From assembly GCA_023212695.1 (NCBI GenBank), contig JALCCG010000115.1:3709-53812 (forward strand): DNA of 50,104 nt, written 5' to 3'. Below are positions 1 through 9,625 of the stretch, in pieces. Numbering within the stretch: position 1 is the first letter of the stretch; each line of letters starts with the position of its first letter. Origin of the DNA: Sporisorium sorghi. Its lineage: Eukaryota > Basidiomycota > Ustilaginomycetes > Ustilaginales > Ustilaginaceae. Position numbers and translations under genes: made by a program. Below the pieces are notes generated by a model. The model worked only from the letters and a program-made list of their open reading frames with translations. It was not told the origin of the DNA and made no database searches.

Positions 1-59
1 AAAAACAAAAGGGGAATTTTTTAGAATTTTCTTTTTTTTTTTTTTTGGAGGCGAAGTCC

Positions 60-93
<34 letters not shown>

Positions 94-573
94 CACTTTC
101 TTCTCACAGAAAAGGGTCTCGTACGTGTCAGTGTCGAGCTGCTTTCGGTTTCATACTCTAACATTCAAGAAGTTTTTCTTTTTCCCCGCGCAGCGTTTTT
201 GGTAGTGCACGAGCCATGCCACTGCGCTGTGCTGCTGCTGCTGCTGTTGCTGCTCGCTCATGCAGGGCAGAGACAAGAGAAACAAAAATTCACAGCTGAA
301 AGCCAAAGCAACACTCACACTCACAGAGCCGTCTCGAGTTTGTCATCTGCTTCACCGTTCGGATCTCCACCACACGGTAGCTGCACCCACTCTCGACTCT
401 GAAGCAGCAGCAGCTAGACGAAGCATCCGAACGCAAGCATCTAGCAACGTCTCGCAGCATATCGCTCTCGGTAGTGATGCGCTGAGCTCCATTTCTCTGG
501 CACACGACGGCCCCTAACAACGTCGCAACACACTCTCTTAGACACACGTACCAACCGACCACACACACACACC
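1..573. other. Upstream region without a gene
   Basis: No supportable gene. The left edge holds two T tracts (32-46 and 63-93). From about 300 the sequence is CA-rich and runs into the start codon of the first gene at 574, so it is probably its promoter and leader. Short ORFs here are low complexity (Leu and Ala repeats) and overlap on both strands. Confidence 0.6.
63..93. repeat. Homopolymer tract, 31 T
   Basis: Uninterrupted run of 31 T, preceded by a shorter run of 15 T at 32-46. It lies outside any gene. Confidence 0.9.
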
Positions 574-847
574 ATGTCGTGGTTTACAGACGCAGCGCGG
601 AGCGTGACGCACAGCACCGCCTTTTCGACACTCCAGCGCCTGCTCGAAGCAGCGCTGTTCCGCGACCCGGAACCGCAGCCCGTCTCGGCATGGCGATTGA
701 TTCTGGACCCGCCCATGCCGTATGCCATCACGCTGTTCTGCCAGGCATGCCGCCTGATTGCGCTGCTCATCATGCTGCCCATCTTTGTGATTGGCGTGCT
801 CGACTTTGCCGGCTATGCGGTGTTTCGCACTCTGGGTACGTTTTCTC

Positions 848-881
<34 letters not shown>

Positions 882-1961
882 TCCCCCCCCTCCCCCGTCC
901 TCCCCCGCTGCTCTTTTCTCTGCGCCGTCCGGCTTCTGTGGGCTCCTCATGTTTCTGCCTCTCTTTTTGTTGGGCGTGGTCTCTTTTGTCCGCGTGGGGG
1001 GGTTTCTCCCCTTGGGTTCTTTTTTTCCCCCCCCCCCCCCCCCCCCGCCTTCGTGCTCTGATCGCATGTATGCACGCAAAGTCTGACCTTTTGCGCTTGG
1101 AAAACAGGACTGCATCGACGGCGGGTGCGCATTCAGCGCCAGACCAAGGCCGCTGTGCCCGTGGCACGCTCGGGCTCGCGCCGCCGCAACCCGCCGCGCG
1201 TGTATCACAACGATCGCAACCGCCCAACGGACCGTAGCAACATCCCGAGCATCGTCAAGGCCCCCCTGCTCTCCCCCGGCACGTACGACGCCGAGACGCT
1301 GCTGCGCCAGCGCGCGCGCAGCCTCAGCATCGGCTCTGCTGAAGAAGAAGAGGCCGCGTGGGTCGCGAGCGGTGGCCAGCAGGCGCGCTTGAGCACGCTT
1401 AGTAAGCATGTCGCCTCGCCGGATAGCGATTACTTTGGGCGTGCGCCGCGCGTCGGCGTTGAGGGCGCGCTGGGGCTGGCGGATACCGATGTGGACGAGA
1501 GCGGCACCGAGAGTGGGCGCGAGAGTCCCGTGCAGCGCTTTGCCAAGGGTGCCAGGAGGAGGGGTCTGTCCGGCGGGCTCAATTTCACCCCCGTTAGCCC
1601 GGACAGGCCGTACCCGCCCGCGTCCCCCGCTGGCCACCAGCAGCAACACTCGGCCTCTTCTGCTACTGCTCCGGCGAGTGTCGACAACGAGGCTTCGTAC
1701 AGCGCCAGCGTCGTGAGCCTCTCGAGCGGCTCGTCGTCGTCTTCATCCACCAACGGCGATCGCTTCCTCGCTGTGGACAACAAGCCACCCGGCAAGAGCA
1801 GCGACGCCGACGCATCGAGCTTGTCGAATATGAGCTCCTCCTGGATCGGCGTCGATGCTGAAGCTGAGGCGGTGCTGGATGGTGTGCCCGCTGCTGCGCC
1901 TGCTGTGGATCCGGTGCACGCTGCTGCGGCGGCTGGGTTGGAACCGGAAGCTGCGCACTGA
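574..1961 (+). CDS. Unrecognised membrane protein with disordered Ser-rich tail
   Basis: Two exons, 574-835 and 1108-1961, give 371 residues. The donor is GTACGT at 836 and the acceptor ACAG ends at 1107. Splicing carries one base over and keeps the frame, joining ...FRTLG to LHRRRVRIQRQ. Residues about 49-88 form a long hydrophobic stretch with a short break (ITLFCQACRLIALLIMLPIF, then a second segment), which suggests a membrane hairpin. An Arg-rich patch follows directly, as expected on the cytosolic side. The rest, about 280 residues, is rich in Ser, Ala, Pro and Glu with SP/TP sites, so it is probably disordered and phosphorylated. I do not recognise the family and assign no function. 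The intron is odd: most of its 272 nt is cytosine and pyrimidine tracts. The start is the first ATG after the CA-rich leader. Confidence 0.75.
849..879. repeat. 31-nt C tract inside an intron
   Basis: Uninterrupted run of 31 C just inside the donor of the 836-1107 intron, followed by more C/T-rich sequence. A second C run of 20 nt lies at 1027-1046, near the 3' part of the same intron. Confidence 0.95.
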
Positions 1962-2292
1962 GTTTGGGGCGAACACTGCATGTGTTGGTTGCCGTGTTAT
2001 GGAATCTGGATCGTGTTTGGCGCGGTAGCCATGCTCATGTGTGACGTTGTGATGGTGTGAAACAGCTCTCTCGATGAAGCTCGCTGCTTTCTCACGTGGC
2101 TCTGTCTCATGAGACGCAGCCTGTTTCGTTTGTTCTCATGGCTTGCATCGACACTTCATTTCAGCCTCGAGCCAAGGTTGCTCTGCAACAAGCTGCATCT
2201 GGATTGATGTTGAGATCGTAGCTTTGCAACAAGCCTACATTCCAGAGTTACATTTGAGATGAACGAATCGTCCCGAGTCAGTCGAAGCTAGC
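1962..2292. other. Convergent intergenic region
   Basis: Lies between the stop codons of two convergent genes and should hold both 3' UTRs. I see no ORF or RNA gene in it. Confidence 0.6.
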
Positions 2293-2832
2293 TTAGAGCT
2301 CGCCGGACTTGGCGATGGTGATCTTGGACTTGGTCTTGCCGGAGTTGGTGCCCTCGTTCTCGATGGCCTTGACGACGTCCATGCCGTCGACGACCTCGCC
2401 GAAGACGACGTGCTTGCCGTCGAGCCAGCTGGTGACGACGGTGGTGATGAAGAACTGCGAGCCGTTGGTGTTGGGGCCGGCGTTGGCCATGCTCAGCAGA
2501 CCGGGCTTGGTGTGCGAGAGCTTGAAGTTCTCATCGGCGAACTTGGGGCCGTAGATCGACTTGCCGCCCGTGCCGTTGCCGGCGGTGAAGTCGCCGCCCT
2601 GCAGCATGAACTGCGGGATGACACGGTGGAACGACGATCCCTCGTAGCCGAAGCCGTGAGCGCCAGTGCACAGCTCGCGGAAGTTCTTGGTGGTCTTGGG
2701 CACGACGTCGTCGTACAGCTTGAACGTGATGCGACCCAGGGGCGCGCCGTTCTTGGTGATGTCAAAGTACACGTTGTTCTGCGACATGATTCTGGCGGTC
2801 GAAGCAAAGCGACGGGCAAAGGTGGCGTGCAT
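2293..2832 (-). CDS. CPR1: Cyclophilin A-type peptidyl-prolyl isomerase
   Basis: Single exon. From the ATG at 2832 it encodes 179 residues; from an internal ATG at 2787 it encodes 164, the usual length of cytosolic cyclophilin A. The catalytic core is intact: [15 protein letters not shown] carries the active-site Arg and Phe and the Gln, then come [10 protein letters not shown] and [12 protein letters not shown] with the Trp that binds cyclosporin. It catalyses cis-trans isomerisation of prolyl bonds during folding. The longer start adds [15 protein letters not shown], which is rich in Arg, Ala and Ser with no acidic residue: a good short mitochondrial presequence. I infer one gene serving cytosol and mitochondria by alternative starts, as is known for cyclophilin in Neurospora. 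The frame stays open further up to 2946, but that part includes a run of Phe from a pyrimidine tract and is not cyclophilin. Confidence 0.95.
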   Translation of the reverse strand: MHATFARRFASTARIMSQNNVYFDITKNGAPLGRITFKLYDDVVPKTTKNFRELCTGAHGFGYEGSSFHRVIPQFMLQGGDFTAGNGTGGKSIYGPKFADENFKLSHTKPGLLSMANAGPNTNGSQFFITTVVTSWLDGKHVVFGEVVDGMDVVKAIENEGTNSGKTKSKITIAKSGEL

Positions 2833-4426
2833 TGTAGAGAGGAAAAAAAAAAAGGGCTGTGTGTGAGTGAGCAGGCATGATGGAGAATGCAGAGGTTGGA
2901 GGGGGAGATCATGCAATGTAAAACCCGCAGCAGGTGACTCCACCACGTCCCACCGAAGACAATTTCATTTTCCCGAACTTGCGCGGCGTATGGGCGAGAT
3001 GAGAGACGGCCGTCAAGGTACGGAGCCCTGATCGGCAGTGCATGCATGCATTGTGGGTGCAGAGTGGTAGAGACAGCTGCTTACGCATGCGGTCTCTACC
3101 CGTCACCAAACATTGAAAGGAGAGAATAGCCACTTACGTTATGTTTGTATGTGAAGAAGTTCTTGGTGGATAAGAAGCAGATGTCGGCTGTGATCAGGTA
3201 TATATACTCTCGCTGGAGCTGGCCCATGCGGGCAAGACGATCTTAGAGCAGCAGCAGCGGCGGAGGCGGCGAAACTCGACAGACACGCAGGCAACAGCCA
3301 GAAGAAAGGATTTTCAGAAAAAAAAAAAAACAAAAACAAAAACAAAAACCTGAGCTCACAGCACTTTAACGAAGGTGGAAGAAGAAAAAAAAAAAAAGAA
3401 AAAAAAAAGGAGCAGCACAGCACAAAGCCGCGGCGACGCACAGACGACGAATACGGCGACGATCACAGCTTTGCTTCGCGCAGAGAGTGCAAGCAAAACA
3501 CAGCCGCAGAGCCTTTTCACCCGAACTACGGTGCTCAGCGGTGCAGCAGCCAACCAGCACAGCGAAATCCAAAGGCGTCATCATCTCGGCCAAAGTTTGC
3601 TCCAATCCTCTCTCTCTCGCCGCCTCGAGCGCCATTCTCATCCTGCTTCTTGCCACAGGCCGAGAGCGCGAGTGACGCGAGTGAGACCAGCTGACAGGCA
3701 CACTTGCAAGACATCGTTGCCGCTCTTCAACGGCCGCCTCTCTCAACAAACCGATTCTTCATCGGCTTTTGTTTGCTAAGTTAGCTCGCTGACACCTCTG
3801 CTGCCTGAAGCGCACGTTTTCGACTCTGCTCTGCGCTGCTCAAAAGCATCATCGCCTCTGAGTGTGAGGGTGGTGGCAAGGCTGACTTCGCCGTCTGATT
3901 GGATCGTTTTTTTCTTTTCTTTTTCTTTTTCGATCAAGTTTGGCGCACGGAGCAACTTCGAGGGCATCCGGATCGGGATTAAATCGGGTCAAGGTACACA
4001 GCTATCGACGATGCAGAGACAGAGACGTCAATTGAATCAAATCGCTTGGACCCTGAACGGAATCTGTGAATCTCGAGCACCGAACATAGACGCACAGGAA
4101 CCGCTTTGCAGCTGCTGCAGCTCGACAGCTTTCAAAAGAAGTCTTTTCATCAACCATGCCCCCCCGCCTTGCATCGTTATCGTGAGAAGAAGCAGTCTCT
4201 CGTAGGGGTTCCGGAACTCGCAGCCGCCATAACCTCCGATCATCATCACACTCGCCGCATTGATCGCACACCATGGACTCGCTACACAGAGCGTGACCGG
4301 CTCTTATCCACTCGCATCACGGTCTAGAAAGGACTTTGGCCGCATACAACCTAGACTAGACGTATAGATCCTTTCTTTTCTTTTCTTTTCTTTTTTTTCT
4401 CTTTTTCTTTTTCGATTAGACTCACG
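2833..4426. other. Divergent promoter region, cyclophilin and ankyrin gene
   Basis: No gene supported. It holds a TATA-like TATATATA near 3199, A-rich tracts at 3320-3410 and several T/C tracts. A near-identical pyrimidine block, TCTTTTTCTTTTTCGAT, occurs near 3920 and again near 4400. The second copy ends in TTAG shortly before the ankyrin-gene ATG and could be a 3' splice site of a leader intron. Confidence 0.5.
4273..4296 (+). promoter_or_regulatory. Seven-codon upstream ORF in good start context
   Basis: ATG in the context CACACCATGG, followed by six codons and TGA, 131 nt before the ankyrin-protein start. If the leader is transcribed through here it could dampen translation. If a leader intron ends near 4419 the effect depends on where that intron begins. 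There is no direct evidence of use. Confidence 0.3.
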
Positions 4427-6397
4427 ATGATGCTGCCGGTCCCGCAGCCTATGACCCCAAATCCACTGCTGCGCAGCGCCAAGCAGCCATGCCTCACAAA
4501 GCCAGCTCGGTCCATCAAACCATCATCAGCGCCGACACCTTTTACCTCAACGCCGGCATCCGCTACACCCGGTCCATCCTCCCTCTCTCGCACCACGCTC
4601 AGCCAGCGCTTCCGCCGAGCTATCCAGCAGGGCGATCTCAGCGCGGCGCAGCGCATTGCAGCTCGAGCATTCGAGCTTCAGTTCCTTCCCGATCCTGTAG
4701 CCTTGCACGATGCCACTGCTGCGGGTGGCGAGTCGAACAGCCCACCTCGTTTACCGAATGCGGCCTTGCGCGCGGCACAGGCTCAGCGTCCCTCGTCATC
4801 GCACCCCTTCGACGTGCGCAATGTCGAGCTCGTCCCTGAGCGCATCGGCGCGTCGCGGCATCATCATCATCGCAAATACACGCTCGCCATCCACGATGAT
4901 TCCGTTGTCGACAATGCGTCAAGCGCCGACCCGAGCCTGCTCATCGCCATCAAGAGCAACGCCGACGTCGAGCTTGTCCGCTGGCTCATCGAGATGGGTC
5001 ACGAGCACCACGCACCCAGTGTCGACGCCGACGGCAACACGCTGCTCCATTTAGCTACACTCTACGACCGCTCTGACGTTATCTACGCCTACTCGACGTA
5101 CAGCACGAGCCACGTCGCCTCGACGCTGGCGGACCTCATCGACGCCGAGACGCTGCACGAGCGCCGCACCGCGCTGCATCTGGCGTGCATCCGCGGCTAC
5201 GACGACGTGGCGCGCCAGCTGCTCGACTTGGGTGCGGATGTCGACGTGCAGGATCGCGCGGGCAATACGGCGCTCCACTGTGCGGCTGCGTGGGGGCACC
5301 TGTCGCTCGTGCAGCTCTTGATTGAAAGGGGATGCTCGCTCGCGGTAAAGAATACGGAAGGCTCGACGGCGTCGGACTATGCGTATTCGTATAGCGTTAA
5401 GGAGGCGCTCGAGACGCTGGGAAGGGCGCGGTACGAGGGCAGGAAGAAAACGCGGCGTGTGCCCGTGACTACGGTGATGCCAGCAGCGCTTCGGGCGTCG
5501 GCGTCGTCGAGTGCGGTTTCTCAGGCGGACGAGTCCATGGCGTCGTCAGACAGACAGTCGCGCTCGAGGCCGTTCCCGTCGTTTCTCAGCCGCAACGCGT
5601 CCAACAGCGGCGCGGCGCGGAGCAGCTCCACCACCACCACGCCCGTGCGCACCACTTTTGCAGATACAACCGCCGCCGACACGCCGGAGCTGTACGACGA
5701 CTGGGACCCGGAAAAGACGTTTGCGCAACCGGGCCAGGATCTGTTCCCCGCCAACCGCAGCGCATTCTCATCCCCACCGGTGCAGCGCGTCGCGAGCCCC
5801 GCTACCGCCGCGTACCGTTCTACGACGCCGAGCCGCACGTCGGTCGACCTGTACACCGAGGTACTGGCGCAGTCGTCGCCGCCGCACGCCCCGCCGTCGT
5901 CAATGGTAAGGCGCACGCCCAGTCCGGCGAGTTATGCGGCATCGGCAGATAAGGTGAGGATGCAAGATGCGGCTGCCATGTCGCTGTTCCGCACCGCGAC
6001 GCCGCAGCCGGGCCACGTGCCCGGCCGCATCGAGACGCCGCCCATCCCGTACATGCTGCGCAGCGAGAGCCCCATGGCTGTGCTCTCGGCGAGGAGCGTC
6101 AGGTCTCCGCCTCCACCGAGTGGGCGCAGGAGCACCTCGGGCTCGACCACGACGAGTGACGCTGGTGGAGCGGTAGCAGCTAGAGGTGGGCCGCCGTTGC
6201 TCGCTCCCGTCGCGACTGTGCCGTCCGCTGCGAGCGGAGTGGTGGCGGCGGGGGAAGCGGAGGATGCGGAGGCGGTGGGCGTGCAGGGCAGACTGCCAAG
6301 GCGTGGGCATGATGAGCAGGTGCATGCCGATGGCGGACGCAGAGATTCCAGCCCGTCTACGCCCAGACCTGCGGACGACCGCGAGACGTTTTCGTGA
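4427..6397 (+). CDS. Ankyrin-repeat protein, probable Avo2-like TORC2 subunit
   Basis: Single exon, 656 residues. Residues 1-60 are Pro/Ser-rich. A helix at about 57-80 (SQRFRRAIQQGDLSAAQRIA) precedes a His tract near 145. Ankyrin repeats then cover about 165-330: LLIAIKSNADVELVRWLIEM, GNTLLHLATLYDRSDV, RTALHLACIRGYDDVARQLL, GNTALHCAAAWGHLSLVQLL. The last 300 residues are Ser/Pro/Thr-rich and probably disordered. The order (an AI..G.L..A helix, a LIE.GH.. repeat, a GNT..HLA repeat, then two classic repeats and a long tail) is what I know of yeast Avo2, a non-essential TORC2 subunit at the plasma membrane. The assignment is by repeat layout only; another ankyrin adaptor is possible. Of the two adjacent ATGs, the first (4427) is taken as the start. 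Confidence 0.8.
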   Translation: MMLPVPQPMTPNPLLRSAKQPCLTKPARSIKPSSAPTPFTSTPASATPGPSSLSRTTLSQRFRRAIQQGDLSAAQRIAARAFELQFLPDPVALHDATAAGGESNSPPRLPNAALRAAQAQRPSSSHPFDVRNVELVPERIGASRHHHHRKYTLAIHDDSVVDNASSADPSLLIAIKSNADVELVRWLIEMGHEHHAPSVDADGNTLLHLATLYDRSDVIYAYSTYSTSHVASTLADLIDAETLHERRTALHLACIRGYDDVARQLLDLGADVDVQDRAGNTALHCAAAWGHLSLVQLLIERGCSLAVKNTEGSTASDYAYSYSVKEALETLGRARYEGRKKTRRVPVTTVMPAALRASASSSAVSQADESMASSDRQSRSRPFPSFLSRNASNSGAARSSSTTTTPVRTTFADTTAADTPELYDDWDPEKTFAQPGQDLFPANRSAFSSPPVQRVASPATAAYRSTTPSRTSVDLYTEVLAQSSPPHAPPSSMVRRTPSPASYAASADKVRMQDAAAMSLFRTATPQPGHVPGRIETPPIPYMLRSESPMAVLSARSVRSPPPPSGRRSTSGSTTTSDAGGAVAARGGPPLLAPVATVPSAASGVVAAGEAEDAEAVGVQGRLPRRGHDEQVHADGGRRDSSPSTPRPADDRETFS

Positions 6398-7258
6398 TGT
6401 ATACAACCCCAGACGCACTTGATACGCATTTCCAATGGCAAGTAAGTTAGGACATCTTGCTTGCTCGACCCATTCCTCTGTGGATTCAAATCGTGAACTG
6501 AGACGTGTTCAAGCGACATCGACGTTGATGACAGCACCATCGCGCACGTCAGATGCATCGACAAGCGATGGTAAGCCCCCACGTCTGTGGTCGGTCCCGC
6601 GCTGTGCTCGCTCGCGTTCTCCGCCTAGAGGCGCGAGCTTATCAGTCGGATGGTAGAGAGGGAGCTGCGGCAAATCATATGGTGTCACGCGGCATTCTGA
6701 CCGGGCCTGGGCGCACCACCCAAACACAAACGGGCCAAAAGCCGGGCCTTTTTCGCCTTGAACCCCCCCACCTTGCACGCGTGTAGCGAGCTGTCAAGTA
6801 ACGACGCTACGGATTCGGGCCTTTTCCTGGACCTTTTTGCTAGGTTCTTGTGGCTGCTCAAAGAAAGGGGGGCCTAGGCGGCTGGGCGCCTCAATCCCCC
6901 TTCCGCGTGACAAGCAGCAATGCCCTCACTGGACGGCTGAAGAATGAGCACAGCGCTATTTGTGCGAGCGTATCGCTGCCTACCGCTCGCTCGGCCCGCT
7001 GATAGGACAGGCGTGCATGCTGAATGAAGTCTGTGTTGTGAGCGACTTTTGCACGCCTGCGAGAAGTGTTCCTTCGAAAGAGATAAACCTTTGCTGGTCT
7101 AGTCTGCTTCCGTCCTAAATTTACTGTAGCACTCGGTATAAGTACTTCTCAGCATCATCACTTTGAGCTTCTCTCGCTCTCCTTTTGCATCCCTGCCCAC
7201 CTTACCATAACACTTACACTACCAAATCCATCAATCGCGACTTGAAGACTCATCGACA
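6398..7258. other. Intergenic region and dioxygenase promoter
   Basis: No gene supported. It contains the 3' end of the ankyrin gene and the promoter of the next gene. Small ORFs near 6435-6786 lie on both strands and resemble nothing I know. Confidence 0.55.
7137..7142 (+). promoter_or_regulatory. TATA-like box of the dioxygenase gene
   Basis: TATAAG, 117 nt before the start codon at 7259. A CT/CA-rich stretch that looks like a fungal transcript leader (7165-7230) follows. Confidence 0.45.
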
Positions 7259-8986
7259 ATGCTCCCCGCAGCCCGACACCGAACGCTGCTCACTGCGGCT
7301 ACGCGCATGCGTGCCGGCTCCACTATCACCAGGCGCACGTTTGCCCAGGTCTCGGACGCCTCGCGCCCCTCCTCTGCTGTCAATGTCGAGCCGTACCTAC
7401 TCGAAGAACTGCCCTGCGTTCTCAGCGGTGACAAGGCTGCCATTGCCAAGCTGCCGCCGTTCGTCATTTCGCGCGAGCGCGGTTTCCTTCCGCGCGAGGA
7501 TCCGCTCGTGCACCTGCCCGCGCCGTTTTCGACGCTCAGCTCGCTGCTGGACCGGATGACGATCCATCAGCCCGCCGACGCTAGCGGCGAGCGCGCGACG
7601 GGTCTGCTCGGCAAGGGCGAGTTCGGGGATGCGCTTTTGGACGAGCTGCGCGCCGATGGGGTTGAGGCCAAGGCTGTAGATGCAGCGATTGAGCGCGGCG
7701 ACTCGCGCTTGCTGGCGGCGCTGTTCCGGGACTACTGCTTTGCGACGTCTGCGTATTTGTTGGAGCCGGTCGACCGCGCGTTCCGCCAGACGGGGCTGTA
7801 TGCGCAGGGTAGGGAGAGGCTGCCTGCGCAGCTGGCTGTGCCGCTCACCAAGCTCGCCAATACCCTGGGCCATTTTCCGTACATGGAGTATGCGTCGAGC
7901 TATGCGCTGGTCAACTACCGCTGTCGCGACGCGCATCACGAAGGCAGTGCGGGCAAGTACTCGTTCGACAACATGGAGCTGATTCGCGCGTTTGAGGACG
8001 CTTCGGGCTCCGAGAGGGGGTTCATCCTCGTGCATGTCGAGATGGTCAGCCACACGGGCGCGCTCGTCGGTGCGACAGAGGACGCGCTGCGTGCGTGTGT
8101 CGCCAAAGACGCCAGCGCGTTCGAGGACGCGTTCGAGCGGCTGCTGCTCGTGTACCGCCGCATCAACGCGGCCATGGAGACCATGTGGGCGCGCTCGCTC
8201 CCCGCAGACTACCTCAAGTACCGCAGCTTCATCTTCGGCACGGGCCCGCGCAAGATGAACGCCATGTTCCCGCGCGGAGTCGTGTACGAGGGCGTCTCGG
8301 ATCAACCGCAGTTCTACCGCGGCGAATCGGGCGCTAACGATAGCATCGTGCCCACGGCGGATAACCTGCTCGAGATCACGGCGCACATGCCGAGCAACGA
8401 GCTGACGCGTACGCTGCGCGACTTCCGCACCTACCGCCCGCGCAACCAGCGCGAGTTCCTGCACACGCTCGAGGCGAGGGCGAGCCTGGCAGGCGTGAGG
8501 GCGTTCGCGATGAGCGCCAGCCCCAGAGCAAAGGCGCTGTACGTGCTGCTGGTGGATCAGGTGCGCGAGTTCCGCAACCGCCACTGGATGTTCACCAAGA
8601 GCTACATCATCCAGCGCACCACGTACGATATCGCTACGGGTGGAAGCCCGATCTTGCAGTACCTGCCGAACAATCTCGGCGTGGTGCTCAAGGTGCTCGA
8701 GGAGAGCTTTGACGAGTTTACGCAAGCCGACCGCGCCGCTCTCGGTGCCAGCAATGGTGATGCTAAGCACAGGATCTCGGACACGGAGCTGCTGCAGAAC
8801 GTCGAGCAGGCCGGCAAGCGCGCTGGTGCGCAGCGCAGGATGCTGGAGAGGGAGGTGGCCGAGTTGCTGCGGGAGAAGGAGGAGAGGCTGGAGAGATTGG
8901 GTGGCGATGTGGAGAAGGGCAGGGGCATGATGGGTGAGCCCAAGCAGATGAAGAGGGGTGCGGTTGGTTGTGATGGCGTTGGTTGA
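7259..8986 (+). CDS. BNA2: Indoleamine 2,3-dioxygenase family protein
   Basis: Single exon, 575 residues. It should oxidise tryptophan to N-formylkynurenine with haem and oxygen, the first step of the kynurenine route to NAD. The IDO core runs from about 40 to 490. Visible family features are the LGHFPYMEYASSYAL block, IFGTGPRKMNAMFPRGVVYE, RPRNQREFLHTLE, and FRNRHWMFTKSYI followed by ATGGSPILQYLPNNL. His442 in RHWMF is the expected proximal haem ligand. After the core comes a charged predicted coiled coil (about 510-560). Residues 1-32 (MLPAARHRTLLTAATRMRAG, then STITRRTF) have many Arg, Ser and Thr and no acidic residue, like a mitochondrial presequence. That is unusual for an enzyme generally taken to be cytosolic. 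Fungi often carry several IDO paralogues, so this may not be the main kynurenine enzyme. Confidence 0.92.
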   Translation: MLPAARHRTLLTAATRMRAGSTITRRTFAQVSDASRPSSAVNVEPYLLEELPCVLSGDKAAIAKLPPFVISRERGFLPREDPLVHLPAPFSTLSSLLDRMTIHQPADASGERATGLLGKGEFGDALLDELRADGVEAKAVDAAIERGDSRLLAALFRDYCFATSAYLLEPVDRAFRQTGLYAQGRERLPAQLAVPLTKLANTLGHFPYMEYASSYALVNYRCRDAHHEGSAGKYSFDNMELIRAFEDASGSERGFILVHVEMVSHTGALVGATEDALRACVAKDASAFEDAFERLLLVYRRINAAMETMWARSLPADYLKYRSFIFGTGPRKMNAMFPRGVVYEGVSDQPQFYRGESGANDSIVPTADNLLEITAHMPSNELTRTLRDFRTYRPRNQREFLHTLEARASLAGVRAFAMSASPRAKALYVLLVDQVREFRNRHWMFTKSYIIQRTTYDIATGGSPILQYLPNNLGVVLKVLEESFDEFTQADRAALGASNGDAKHRISDTELLQNVEQAGKRAGAQRRMLEREVAELLREKEERLERLGGDVEKGRGMMGEPKQMKRGAVGCDGVG

Positions 8987-9625
8987 ATGAGAGGGGTTGA
9001 GGTGTGCATCGAAGGCTAGTCCTTTGGTGATGCACCCGCCTTCTTCGACTCGACCGACCTCATCCCTGTTCCGTGTTCCCCAGTCTTGGTCTCCTGCTCC
9101 TCCCTCGAACCTCCTCTCAAACTTCCAGAAGCACACGCCGGCATCGAAAGAAAAGCACAAAACCACACAAAAAAAAGTAGATCGATCCCGTCAGCCTCGC
9201 CCCCCAGAACCTGCTCCATCCCTCTTCTCCGTCTTTCAACAAGGTCAGCTCAAGTCTCGTTTCTTCCGCCACTCCTGCTCAACCAGGCTTCCCCGTTGCC
9301 CCTCCTCATGGTTCCGTCTGTCTCTCGTCTCGTACTTGGAAACCCCACAGGTGTCGCTTCAGCTTTGGCTTGAGTTGATGTGGGAATTAGCTGCGACAGT
9401 GTATGAGGCGAGGTGCTACGTTGAGGTAGCGATTCAGAAGTACAGTGAGAAGACGGTGACGAGCGAAACAAGACGTATAGCGACGGAAAATGCGATCTAT
9501 GGAGAAAGTGATGGCCAGTGGCAATGCAAAACGGGAAGGGGCATGTTGAATGAGAGAGGGGTATCGTAAAGTTGTGTAGTCTATGGATGCTGGGCATCGC
9601 TTCTGTTGTAAGTGTTTCTGAAGAT
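8987..9625. other. Convergent intergenic region
   Basis: Lies between two convergent genes. An open frame of 190 codons crosses it on the + strand (8997-9569), but it lacks any recognisable domain, begins inside the 3' UTR and is low complexity at its start. I treat it as UTR sequence. Confidence 0.5.

Noticed and set aside
791..1237. Poly-Pro and poly-Gly proteins across the C tract
   Set aside because: They are the translation of an intron homopolymer. The splice sites at 836 and 1107 explain the region better.
8997..9569. 190-codon ORF between the dioxygenase and PABA synthase genes
   Set aside because: Begins in the 3' UTR of the dioxygenase gene, has no recognisable domain and no splice or promoter signal of its own.
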